Assembly: GCA_905236985.1 (NCBI GenBank)
Contig: CAJORF010000067.1
Location: 1 to 52,406, forward strand
DNA length: 52,406 nucleotides
Source of the DNA: an uncultured Bacteroidaceae bacterium
GTDB taxonomy: Bacteria; Bacteroidota; Bacteroidia; Bacteroidales; Bacteroidaceae
Direction of reading: 5' to 3'
Shown here: piece by piece, positions 16,003 through 23,486 of the stretch
Position numbering within the stretch: the first letter of the stretch is position 1
How the letters are laid out: each line of letters starts with the position of its first letter
Made by a program: the position numbers and the translations under genes
Notes under the pieces: generated by a model
Database searches by the model: none
Told to the model about the DNA's origin: nothing
The model's input: only the letters and a program-made list of their open reading frames with translations

Positions 16003-17191
16003 TACAAACCTTCCATCGAACAAGCGAGTATTCGTTTCGGGCTGCTATGACCTTTTGCATAGCGGTCACGTCGAATTCTTCAGACAGGCATCACAGTACG
16101 GCGACCTCTATGTGGGCATCGGTTCCGACAAGACAATCCTCCACTACAAGAACCACAAGACGGTCTATCCCGAACAAGAACGCCTGTTCATGGTCAAAAG
16201 CATCCGATACGTCAAGGATGCTTTCATCAATGCCGGCGACGGCGTGATGGATTTCGTTCCTACACTGGATATCGTGCAGCCTGATTACATTGTGGTTAAC
16301 AGTGATGGGGATAATCCCGACAAGCGCCGCATCTGCCAGGAACGAGGCATAGAGTACATCGTATTGCCCCGCACGCCTCATGAGGGGCTCACAGCTCGCA
16401 GTTCCACTGACTTGAAGAAGACCACCTGCCTGTTGCCCACGCGACTGGACTTGGCAGGCACATGGATCGACCAGCCTTCGGTGAGCCAATTTGCTCCAGG
16501 CTGGGCACTGACCATCTCGCTGGAACCGACTTTTGAGATCCGCGAACGTTGCGGTCTCTCCACTTCCACGCGCAACATCATCCGTCGCATCTGGCCTTAC
16601 CAACTGCCCTTGATGGACGCAGAAATCTTGGCGAGACTGGTGTTCTGCTTCGAGAACCATCCCGAGCGCGACGATGGCATCATCAGTGGCGCACAGGATG
16701 CTATCGGCATCTGCGTCCCTGGACTTTGCCGCCATTTCTATGCAGGCCATTTCTGGCCGGAACGCATCGAGACATGCAACGATGAGCGCATCCTCGCCTG
16801 GCTGGAGCAGCACCTGGTCATGATTCCTATGGAACCGCGCAAACCTAGCTGTTCTGTGGTTGAAGGACAGGACGTCACCAAGGAGAAGGTGATTGCCCTC
16901 ACTCTAGCTGCCGAACAGTGCTGGAATGCTATCATGGCACTCGACCTCGAAGGCTTTGCACAGAGCTATCTCGATTCGTTCTACGCGCAGACGGCGATGT
17001 TCCCCGCTATGATTCAGGGATGCGTGCAGGATTACATCAACCGCTACTCCTCCCTACCCGATGTCCGCGCCTGGAAGATGCCAGGAGCAGGCGGCGGAGG
17101 ATACCTCGCGTTGGTCGTCAACGACAAGGATGCTTTCTGTGCGGTTCACCCCGAAGCCATCGCGCTCACCATCCGACGCACTGGGCATTAA
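15992..17191 (+). CDS. Cytidylyltransferase-like / GHMP-kinase-like fusion
   Basis: A 399-aa two-domain protein. Residues about 11-140 form a nucleotidyltransferase: VFVSGCYDLLHSGHVEFF with the HxGH motif (23-26), and ending EYIVLPRT...RSST, the ISSTxI-like region. Residues about 148-395 resemble a GHMP sugar kinase: LPTRLDLAGTWIDQPSVS (first motif), ISGAQDAIGICVPG, and PGAGGGGYLALV (third motif near 363-374). The central phosphate-binding loop (PxxxGLGSSA) seen in active kinases is not visible. It could make and activate a sugar-phosphate like heptose or fucose, but with the P-loop missing the kinase half may only bind. It overlaps the upstream small gene. Confidence 0.72.
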   Translation: MNSDTNLPSNKRVFVSGCYDLLHSGHVEFFRQASQYGDLYVGIGSDKTILHYKNHKTVYPEQERLFMVKSIRYVKDAFINAGDGVMDFVPTLDIVQPDYIVVNSDGDNPDKRRICQERGIEYIVLPRTPHEGLTARSSTDLKKTTCLLPTRLDLAGTWIDQPSVSQFAPGWALTISLEPTFEIRERCGLSTSTRNIIRRIWPYQLPLMDAEILARLVFCFENHPERDDGIISGAQDAIGICVPGLCRHFYAGHFWPERIETCNDERILAWLEQHLVMIPMEPRKPSCSVVEGQDVTKEKVIALTLAAEQCWNAIMALDLEGFAQSYLDSFYAQTAMFPAMIQGCVQDYINRYSSLPDVRAWKMPGAGGGGYLALVVNDKDAFCAVHPEAIALTIRRTGH

Positions 17192-17200
17192 ACCCGCAAA

Positions 17201-17224
17201 CTTGAATCCTAAAACTTGATACTT
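17201..17224 (+). repeat. CTTGA-type spacer repeat
   Basis: CTTGAATCCT then AAAACTTGATACTT, starting 9 bp after the upstream stop and before aspS. Related to 3686-3714 and 38448-38465. Confidence 0.55.
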
Positions 17225-17243
17225 CATACATTCATCTCCAAAT

Positions 17244-19010
17244 ATGTACAGAACACACACTTGTGGCGAGCTCAGACTCGCCAACGCAGGCGAGACAATC
17301 ACACTCGCCGGTTGGGTGCAACGCACCCGTAAAATGGGCGGTATGACCTTCGTCGATGTCCGCGACCGTTATGGTATCACTCAGGTCGTCTTCGAGGAGG
17401 CTGCCAACGCCGACCTCTGCGAACAGGCCAATAAGCTTGGACGCGAATACGTGATCCAAGTGACAGGAACCGTCAACGAGCGTTCCAACAAGAACGCCAA
17501 CCTACCTACCGGCGACATTGAGATCATCGCCTCTGAACTGCGCGTGCTGAATGTCAGCGTGACACCCCCCTTCACCATCGAGGATCAGAGCGATGGCGGC
17601 GATGACCTCCGCATGAAATACCGCTACCTCGACCTGCGTCGCACACCCGTTCGCCGCAATCTTGAGCTTCGTCATCGCATGACGATGGAAGTGCGCCGTT
17701 ATCTTGACAGCCTCGGCTTCCTGGAGATCGAGACACCGATGCTCATCGGCTCTACGCCCGAGGGAGCTCGCGACTTTGTCGTTCCCTCACGCATGAACCC
17801 CGGTCAGTTTTATGCCCTGCCGCAGTCGCCTCAGACGCTAAAGCAGCTGCTGATGGTTTCGGGCATGGATCGCTACTTCCAGATCGTCAAATGCTTCCGC
17901 GACGAAGACCTGCGTGCTGACCGCCAGCCGGAGTTCACACAGATCGACTGCGAGATGAGCTTCATCACACAAGAGGACATCCTCCAGACCTTCGAAGGGA
18001 TGGCCAAGCACCTTTTCCGCGAATTACGAGGCATTGAAATCGATGGTGCTTTCCCCCGCATGACTTGGGCTGATGCTATGAAATACTACGGTTCCGACAA
18101 GCCTGACACACGTTTTGAGATGAAGTTTGTGGAACTCAAGGACGTCTTCGCTCAGGCTCCTGGCTTTGCTGTTTTCGACGATGCCAAATACATCGGCGGC
18201 ATCTGTGCCACGGGGCAGGCCGTCTATACCCGCAAGCAGCTCGACCAGCTCACCGACTTCGTCAAGCGTCCGCAGATCGGTGCCAAGGGGCTCGTTTATG
18301 CACGCGTCAACGAGGACGGATCGGTCAAGTCCAGCGTCGATAAGTTCTATGGCGAGGACATCCTCAACGCCTTGAAACAAAAGATGAACGCTCAGCCCGG
18401 CGACCTCATCCTCATCCTCAGCGGTGATGACATCATGAAGACCCGCAAGCAGCTCTGTGAACTCCGCTTGGAGATGGGTGCTCGCATGGGACTGCGCGAC
18501 AAGAACAAGTTCTCCCTCCTCTGGGTCATCGACTTCCCGATGTTCGAGTGGAGCGAAGAGGAGGGACGCCTCATGGCAACCCACCATCCCTTCACACACC
18601 CCAAGGACGAGGACATACCCCTGCTCGACACGGATCCTGCAGCCGTGCGTGCGGATGCCTATGATATGGTCTGCAATGGTGTCGAAGTGGGCGGCGGATC
18701 CATCCGTATCCACGACCCGGAGCTGCAGGACAAGATGTTCCGCATCCTTGGTTTCACCGAGGAGCGTGCTCAAGAGCAGTTCGGCTTCCTCATGAACGCC
18801 TTCAAGTACGGTGCACCGCCTCACGGAGGACTCGCCTACGGCCTCGACCGCTGGGTCAGCCTCTTCGCCGGCCTCGACAGCATCCGCGACTGCATCGCCT
18901 TCCCGAAGAACAACTCGGGCCGTGACGTCATGCTCGATGCTCCTGCCTGCCTCGAACAGAAGCAGCTCGATGAGCTCTATCTCAGCCTCATACCTGTCGA
19001 GAGCGAATAA
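17244..19010 (+). CDS. aspS: Aspartate--tRNA ligase
   Basis: A 588-aa class II synthetase that charges tRNA-Asp. The N-terminal OB anticodon-binding domain starts [20 protein letters not shown]. Motif 2 is visible as [20 protein letters not shown] (about residues 212-231), and motif 3 as GLAYGLDRW near the end (about 530-538), preceded by KYGAPPHG. The GAD insertion domain lies between. Length is standard (about 585-590). The upstream gap is short and partly filled by a spacer repeat; the stop overlaps the start of a possible longer frame of the lipoprotein gene. Confidence 0.98.
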   Translation: MYRTHTCGELRLANAGETITLAGWVQRTRKMGGMTFVDVRDRYGITQVVFEEAANADLCEQANKLGREYVIQVTGTVNERSNKNANLPTGDIEIIASELRVLNVSVTPPFTIEDQSDGGDDLRMKYRYLDLRRTPVRRNLELRHRMTMEVRRYLDSLGFLEIETPMLIGSTPEGARDFVVPSRMNPGQFYALPQSPQTLKQLLMVSGMDRYFQIVKCFRDEDLRADRQPEFTQIDCEMSFITQEDILQTFEGMAKHLFRELRGIEIDGAFPRMTWADAMKYYGSDKPDTRFEMKFVELKDVFAQAPGFAVFDDAKYIGGICATGQAVYTRKQLDQLTDFVKRPQIGAKGLVYARVNEDGSVKSSVDKFYGEDILNALKQKMNAQPGDLILILSGDDIMKTRKQLCELRLEMGARMGLRDKNKFSLLWVIDFPMFEWSEEEGRLMATHHPFTHPKDEDIPLLDTDPAAVRADAYDMVCNGVEVGGGSIRIHDPELQDKMFRILGFTEERAQEQFGFLMNAFKYGAPPHGGLAYGLDRWVSLFAGLDSIRDCIAFPKNNSGRDVMLDAPACLEQKQLDELYLSLIPVESE

Positions 19011-19140
19011 TGAAAAATGAAAGTGTGAAAAATAAGAATATGATTCACCATACATGGACTACGCAAGCCTGTAAACTTTGGCATGAAAGAGTGAAAGGTA
19101 TCTATTATTTTTCACTTTTCACTCTTTCATTTTTCACTCT
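19010..19140. repeat. Inverted GAAAAATGAAAG repeats around a start site
   Basis: The stretch at 19010-19046 (TGAAAAATGAAAGTGTGAAAA) is repeated inverted at 19107-19140 (TTTTTCAC/TTTTCACTCTTTCA). The second arm lies in the next gene and encodes the hydrophobic core of its signal peptide. Confidence 0.65.
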
Positions 19141-19495
19141 CGTAGCCTGCACTGAATCCTTTGAGGATCGCTGTCGGCGCGAGGCCCGTGAATTCACCGA
19201 GCGGATGTGTCCGCGTGCGATGACACCCGGCATGGTGATGGACAGTATGGTGTTCGTCAGCGACCCCATCGGCTTCAACTATTTCTACACTCTCGACGGC
19301 GCACTCGACGATTCCGAGCTGCTTACCCAGGAGGTGCTCTCGACCTTCCACGATGAGCTGCTGAAGAACCTGCGCGAGGACATCAGCCTAAAGAAATACA
19401 AGGAGCGCGACTTCACCTTCACCTACACATACTACTCGCAGAGCACGGGCGAAGTGCTCACCGAAGCCGCTTTCGGACCTGAAGAATATCATTAA
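19091..19495 (+). CDS. Small lipoprotein of unknown function
   Basis: A GTG start at 19091 gives MKGIYYFSLFTLSFFTLVAC, a compact lipoprotein signal with Cys at residue 20 and a lipobox LVAC; the 134-aa product follows. An ATG at 19010 in the same frame, overlapping the aspS stop, would add 27 polar residues, which is unlike a signal peptide. The mature protein (CTESFEDRCRREAREFTERM) has charged helices and a C-terminal beta-rich KERDFTFTYTYYSQSTGEV. No family is recognised. The hydrophobic core is encoded by the TTTTCACT-type repeat, an unusual origin for a signal peptide. Location: membrane-anchored, probably periplasmic or outer surface. Confidence 0.7.
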   Translation: MKGIYYFSLFTLSFFTLVACTESFEDRCRREAREFTERMCPRAMTPGMVMDSMVFVSDPIGFNYFYTLDGALDDSELLTQEVLSTFHDELLKNLREDISLKKYKERDFTFTYTYYSQSTGEVLTEAAFGPEEYH

Positions 19496-19530
19496 CAATA
19501 TACAAACAACAACTAATAAATCACAACATT

Positions 19531-22176
19531 ATGAACAGACTCTCCCTTGCACTTGCTGCTTTCTGCCTGGCTGTTGGCACCTATGCTGACAACAGCAACC
19601 AGAGCGTAGGACAAGTGAACGAGGCCATGAGCCTCACCGCTGATGTCGATTTGCATATCACCGGCGCTGAACCCTTCACCGAGACAGGTAGCATCGACAT
19701 CGTCAACACCGAACATGCCGTTGTCATCTTTGATGCTCTCAAGCCTTCATTGGCCAAGGCGTTCCTCTCACATATTATGATTAACGGCGAGGCCGCGCAG
19801 GACAACCGCAACTGCCAGCTGAAGCTCTACAACCGTGGTGCCATCATCCTCCCCTATGGTGGCACATCTTTCCGTCCCCTCACCGTGTTTGAAGAGGCTG
19901 GTTTCGGCGGCGAGAGCGACAATAACTTCACCGAAGGCCATAGCAACGGCTTCATGAAGAACGTCCCCAATGCCTGGAACAACCGCATCAAGAGTTTCCG
20001 CCTCAAGCGCGGATATATGGTCACCTTCGCCCTCAAGAAAGGGGGCTACGGATACAGCCGCTGCTTCATCGCTGCCGACAAGGACCTGGAGATGGATCTC
20101 CCGCCACTTATGGCTGGACGCATCTCCTCGTATCGCCTCTTCAAGTGGTACGATGCCAATAAAGTGGCACTCGCCAACGACACGCGCGCCAATTCCGTCA
20201 ACCTGCTCAATGTGACCAGTTGCTACAGCTTCGGCAAGGGCGAGAGCCGTCTGCCAGATGCCGAGTGCATCCCCCATCACATCTACGAGGACTGGCCTTC
20301 CTCTGGCGACTGCGGAAATCAGAACTATTCCTGTCACCTCAAGACCAACAACGAGCCGGGCAACAGTGCCGACGACCACCCACAGAGCGTGCAGGAAATC
20401 ATCAACAACTGGGAGAATCTCATGCGCACTGGTCTGCGCCTCTGCTCACCCTCATCCCACGACGGCAGCCTCAATCATCTCCGCGAGTGTCTCGATGAGA
20501 TTGACAAGCGCGGCTGGCGCTGCGACATCATAGACCTCCACTGCTATTGGCCTGAAAGCTCGTTCAACACATGGAGCTTCTACGACCAATGGGCCAACCG
20601 CTATGGACGTCCCATCTGGATCTCCGAATGGGTATGGGGAGCTTCGTGGAACAGCAACGGAGCCTTTGCCAACGGTGTCACCGAGGCTCAGAACCGCGAA
20701 GCCATCAAGCGCATCACCAACAACCTCAACAGCTGGGACTGCATCGAGCGCTACTTCTATTGGAACAGCGAGCGCGACCCGTCAAAGATCCTCCGCGACG
20801 ATGCCCTGACAACAACAGGCGCATACTACGCAACCATCAACTCCGGCCTCGCCTACAGCAACTACGGTAACTACATCCCCAAGGCACCTCCCACCACAGC
20901 AGTCTCCGACCTCACGGCCACCTTCAAGGTCGCCCGTATGACCTGCACCCTCGAATGGACACACTCCAACGGCGACCTATCCGACAAGGTTCAACTACAG
21001 CGTCGTGCTGGCACAGGACGTTGGGATACTATTGCCGAATGGACGGGCAGTGAGATTGAGGACAAGACCGACATGAGCTACACCGACGAGATTTCCGAGC
21101 CTGCAGCATACGAGTATCGCGTGGTAGAGACCACCTACAACGGGCGTACCCTCACTTCCAACTCTGCCTTCAACCCCTTGGCTATCAGCGAGGGCACCGC
21201 CGACATCCAGTATGGCACCATCTCATCGGTCAAGGAAGAGGAGAACATCGTCTTCTTCGCATATCCCTTCGAGGAGGAACCCGTCATCGTCATGGGAAGC
21301 CCCTCCTACATCACTCCGGGTCTTGTCGAGAATTATATGGCAATACAGCAGAACTCTGACCGCACCGCCTACACACAGTTCAAAATGCGTTTCCATGTAT
21401 GGCAAAGTGACAAGGATAATGAAACGACCAGCAAAGTTACCTCCCACTTCATCGCAGCCAAGCCCGGACGCGGCAAAATCGGTGCCATCAACTATGAGGC
21501 TGGTCGCATCAACGATGGCGTCAACCTCTCCTGCAAACGCGTCTATGAAGTCACCTTCTCCGAGCCCTTTGCCACGACGCCCGTCGTGATGTGTACACCC
21601 AAAATCAGCACCTCCAGCCTCACAGCTGTGATGTGGCGTATCTTCGATGTCACACCCGAAGGTTTCAAGATCCAACTGCTTAAGGAGAGTTCAGTCACCA
21701 ACACCATCGGAGGAGCATGCGGTTACATCGCTTTCGAAGAAGGCCGCGGCAGCAATGGAATCGGCACCATTTTCAACGTTGGCAGCCGTGAGATCACCTT
21801 CGGACGCTCGGGTGAAACCATCCAATACGGTTACGACGATGAGCTCATCAACCCGCGTCCACTAATGCAGCTGCAGACCAACGCCAACGAGGCCGCTGCC
21901 AATCTCCGCTTCTACGGCAGCAAAGCCACGGATTTCAGCGTTCGCATGATGGTCGATAAGTCCGACACAGAAAAGGTTCTGTCCAGCACCGTCACCACGA
22001 CCGAGCGCGTGGGCTTCATCACCCTGAGCGAAGGTGAGATAGAATACGATGCCATTGCCGCTCCGCGAGCTGTCGCTAACGCTGACTCCTTCACCACCCT
22101 CACTGGCATCCGCCTCCAACAGCCCACCCGCCGTGGCATATACATCATTGGCGGAAAGAAGGTTGTCCTGAAATAG
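19531..22176 (+). CDS. Secreted glycoside hydrolase, GH128-like, multidomain
   Basis: An 881-aa secreted protein with a Sec signal peptide (MNRLSLALAAFCLAVGTYAD). Residues about 40-190 are a beta-rich N-terminal part. The catalytic core (about 200-440) has a Glyco_hydro_cc (GH128) look: NNEPGN with Glu275 as probable acid/base, SHDGSL, DIIDLHCYW, and WISEWVWG with Glu366 as probable nucleophile. The C-terminal half carries a fibronectin-like segment (about 450-550, DLTATFKV...YEYRVVETTYNGRTL) and two further beta-sandwich regions. It ends RRGIYIIGGKKVVLK, a tail also seen in the glycosidase at 23487-26198. GH128 members are mostly endo-beta-1,3-glucanases; substrate here is inferred. Confidence 0.78.
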   Translation: MNRLSLALAAFCLAVGTYADNSNQSVGQVNEAMSLTADVDLHITGAEPFTETGSIDIVNTEHAVVIFDALKPSLAKAFLSHIMINGEAAQDNRNCQLKLYNRGAIILPYGGTSFRPLTVFEEAGFGGESDNNFTEGHSNGFMKNVPNAWNNRIKSFRLKRGYMVTFALKKGGYGYSRCFIAADKDLEMDLPPLMAGRISSYRLFKWYDANKVALANDTRANSVNLLNVTSCYSFGKGESRLPDAECIPHHIYEDWPSSGDCGNQNYSCHLKTNNEPGNSADDHPQSVQEIINNWENLMRTGLRLCSPSSHDGSLNHLRECLDEIDKRGWRCDIIDLHCYWPESSFNTWSFYDQWANRYGRPIWISEWVWGASWNSNGAFANGVTEAQNREAIKRITNNLNSWDCIERYFYWNSERDPSKILRDDALTTTGAYYATINSGLAYSNYGNYIPKAPPTTAVSDLTATFKVARMTCTLEWTHSNGDLSDKVQLQRRAGTGRWDTIAEWTGSEIEDKTDMSYTDEISEPAAYEYRVVETTYNGRTLTSNSAFNPLAISEGTADIQYGTISSVKEEENIVFFAYPFEEEPVIVMGSPSYITPGLVENYMAIQQNSDRTAYTQFKMRFHVWQSDKDNETTSKVTSHFIAAKPGRGKIGAINYEAGRINDGVNLSCKRVYEVTFSEPFATTPVVMCTPKISTSSLTAVMWRIFDVTPEGFKIQLLKESSVTNTIGGACGYIAFEEGRGSNGIGTIFNVGSREITFGRSGETIQYGYDDELINPRPLMQLQTNANEAAANLRFYGSKATDFSVRMMVDKSDTEKVLSSTVTTTERVGFITLSEGEIEYDAIAAPRAVANADSFTTLTGIRLQQPTRRGIYIIGGKKVVLK

Positions 22177-22195
22177 TACTTTTTTCTCTGACTAC

Positions 22196-22227
22196 AAAAA
22201 GACTCCCCTTATAAGGGGAGTCTTTTT
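22196..22227. terminator. Bidirectional intrinsic terminator
   Basis: AAAAAGACTCCCC, TTAT, GGGGAGTCTTTTT form a perfect stem with A-tract and T-tract at the two ends. It lies between the convergent glycosidase and TlpA genes and suits both. Its AGACTCCCC stem end resembles the arm of the inverted-repeat elements. Confidence 0.88.
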
Positions 22228-22279
22228 CTGTGAATGGATGTAACTCTGACTTATCCACGTGGTTATGCAGGTGACCCAC

Positions 22280-23383
22280 TTATTCACGTAAAAGATTCTC
22301 TAACCGCGTGTGAAGTGTTTTTCCACGAAGGCCGCGGTCGATAATCTTACCTTGCGGGTCGATGAGGATGTTGTCGGGAATGCCATCAATCTTATAGATG
22401 GAGGCTGCAGCACACTGCCAGCCTCTCAGGTCGGAAATCTGCAGCCACGGCATCTTGAGCTGTCCGATGGCCTTGACCCAATCCTCCTTCTTCTGGTCGA
22501 ACGAAACACCTATCACCTCAAAGCCTTTGGCGTGATATTTGTTGTATGCCTCGAGCACGTTGGGCATCTCAGCACGGCAAGGACCGCACCACGAAGCCCA
22601 GAAATCTACGAGCACCCAATGCCCCTCGCCCACGAGCTCGCTGATCTTGTGCATCTTCCCGTCAGGGTCGGCCATCTCCAAGTCGGTGAACTGCTGACCG
22701 ATGAAGGCGGTCTTCGGACTGTCCTTCGGTTTCAGCACGGCTTCTACTGCGTCTCTGGTAGATTTCAGATAGGGATGGTTGGCAAACACCACACCCTCCT
22801 TGACCAGTTCATCGTATGCCTCTACACCCTGGTCTATGAAGTAATAGCCACAGAAAGCCACGGGTAACAGCGAATTGCGCTCCTCCTTAAACACCTTGTT
22901 GGCAAAGGCAAGCTCTGCGCTTATCACATTGTTCATTTCGTCCACAAGCTCTTCCTGATGTGCTATGATCTCAGCCTCAGTCATATTGGCTGTCTTCAAA
23001 TTCATCTTTCTTCGTGGCAAGTCCTTTTCTACGTCAAGCTTCACCAAACGCTCGTTCAGCAGCGAACCCTTCAGCGTGCTGTCGTTAATGTTTATGATTA
23101 CGGGCGTGCCGTCATTGAAGAATTGCGTCATCCATTTTTTCTTCTTTGCACGGACGGCCAGCAGGGCATCCTTATCGGCAATTCCCGTGAAAGAGAACTT
23201 GCCGTCAGCAACGAACGTACTGTCGATAGCCTTTCCTTTCAACTGGTCTATCAGATAGACCGTTGTGCTGTTCTCGGTGAATGATCCGCTGACAGAATAC
23301 TTTACCTGCGCCATTGAAGGCAGCGCTGCGATAATAAATGTAGCTAAAAAAAATAGCATCAAAGTCAATATTCTATTTCTCAT
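22280..23383 (-). CDS. TlpA-like thioredoxin with DUF4369 domain
   Basis: A 367-aa secreted thiol-disulfide protein. The signal peptide is ILTLMLFFLATFIIAALPSMAQ. Residues about 25-130 resemble DUF4369 (YSVSGSFTENSTTVYLIDQ), a beta-rich domain common in Bacteroidetes. The C-terminal AhpC/TSA-type thioredoxin domain (about 230-367) carries DFWASWCGPCRAEMP with the CXXC pair, and a cis-Pro in DGIPDNILID. Likely role: reducing or oxidising periplasmic protein thiols. It lies between two oppositely oriented glycosidases with its own -7 box. The substrate is not visible from sequence. Confidence 0.92.
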   Translation of the reverse strand: MRNRILTLMLFFLATFIIAALPSMAQVKYSVSGSFTENSTTVYLIDQLKGKAIDSTFVADGKFSFTGIADKDALLAVRAKKKKWMTQFFNDGTPVIININDSTLKGSLLNERLVKLDVEKDLPRRKMNLKTANMTEAEIIAHQEELVDEMNNVISAELAFANKVFKEERNSLLPVAFCGYYFIDQGVEAYDELVKEGVVFANHPYLKSTRDAVEAVLKPKDSPKTAFIGQQFTDLEMADPDGKMHKISELVGEGHWVLVDFWASWCGPCRAEMPNVLEAYNKYHAKGFEVIGVSFDQKKEDWVKAIGQLKMPWLQISDLRGWQCAAASIYKIDGIPDNILIDPQGKIIDRGLRGKTLHTRLENLLRE

Positions 23384-23469
23384 AATAAGATCTGGTTACC
23401 AAAGAATCTGCCAGACAGCTTTTAGGATATGAATGTCCATATCCATGTTGGAAAAATCATTATTTGGTA

Positions 23470-23477
23470 CAAAGTTA
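23470..23477 (-). promoter_or_regulatory. -7 box for the TlpA gene
   Basis: TAACTTTG on the minus strand, 86 bp before the start. A small hairpin (GGATATG/CATATCC, 23425-23444) lies in the leader. Confidence 0.5.
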
Positions 23478-23486
23478 GGATGAGGA

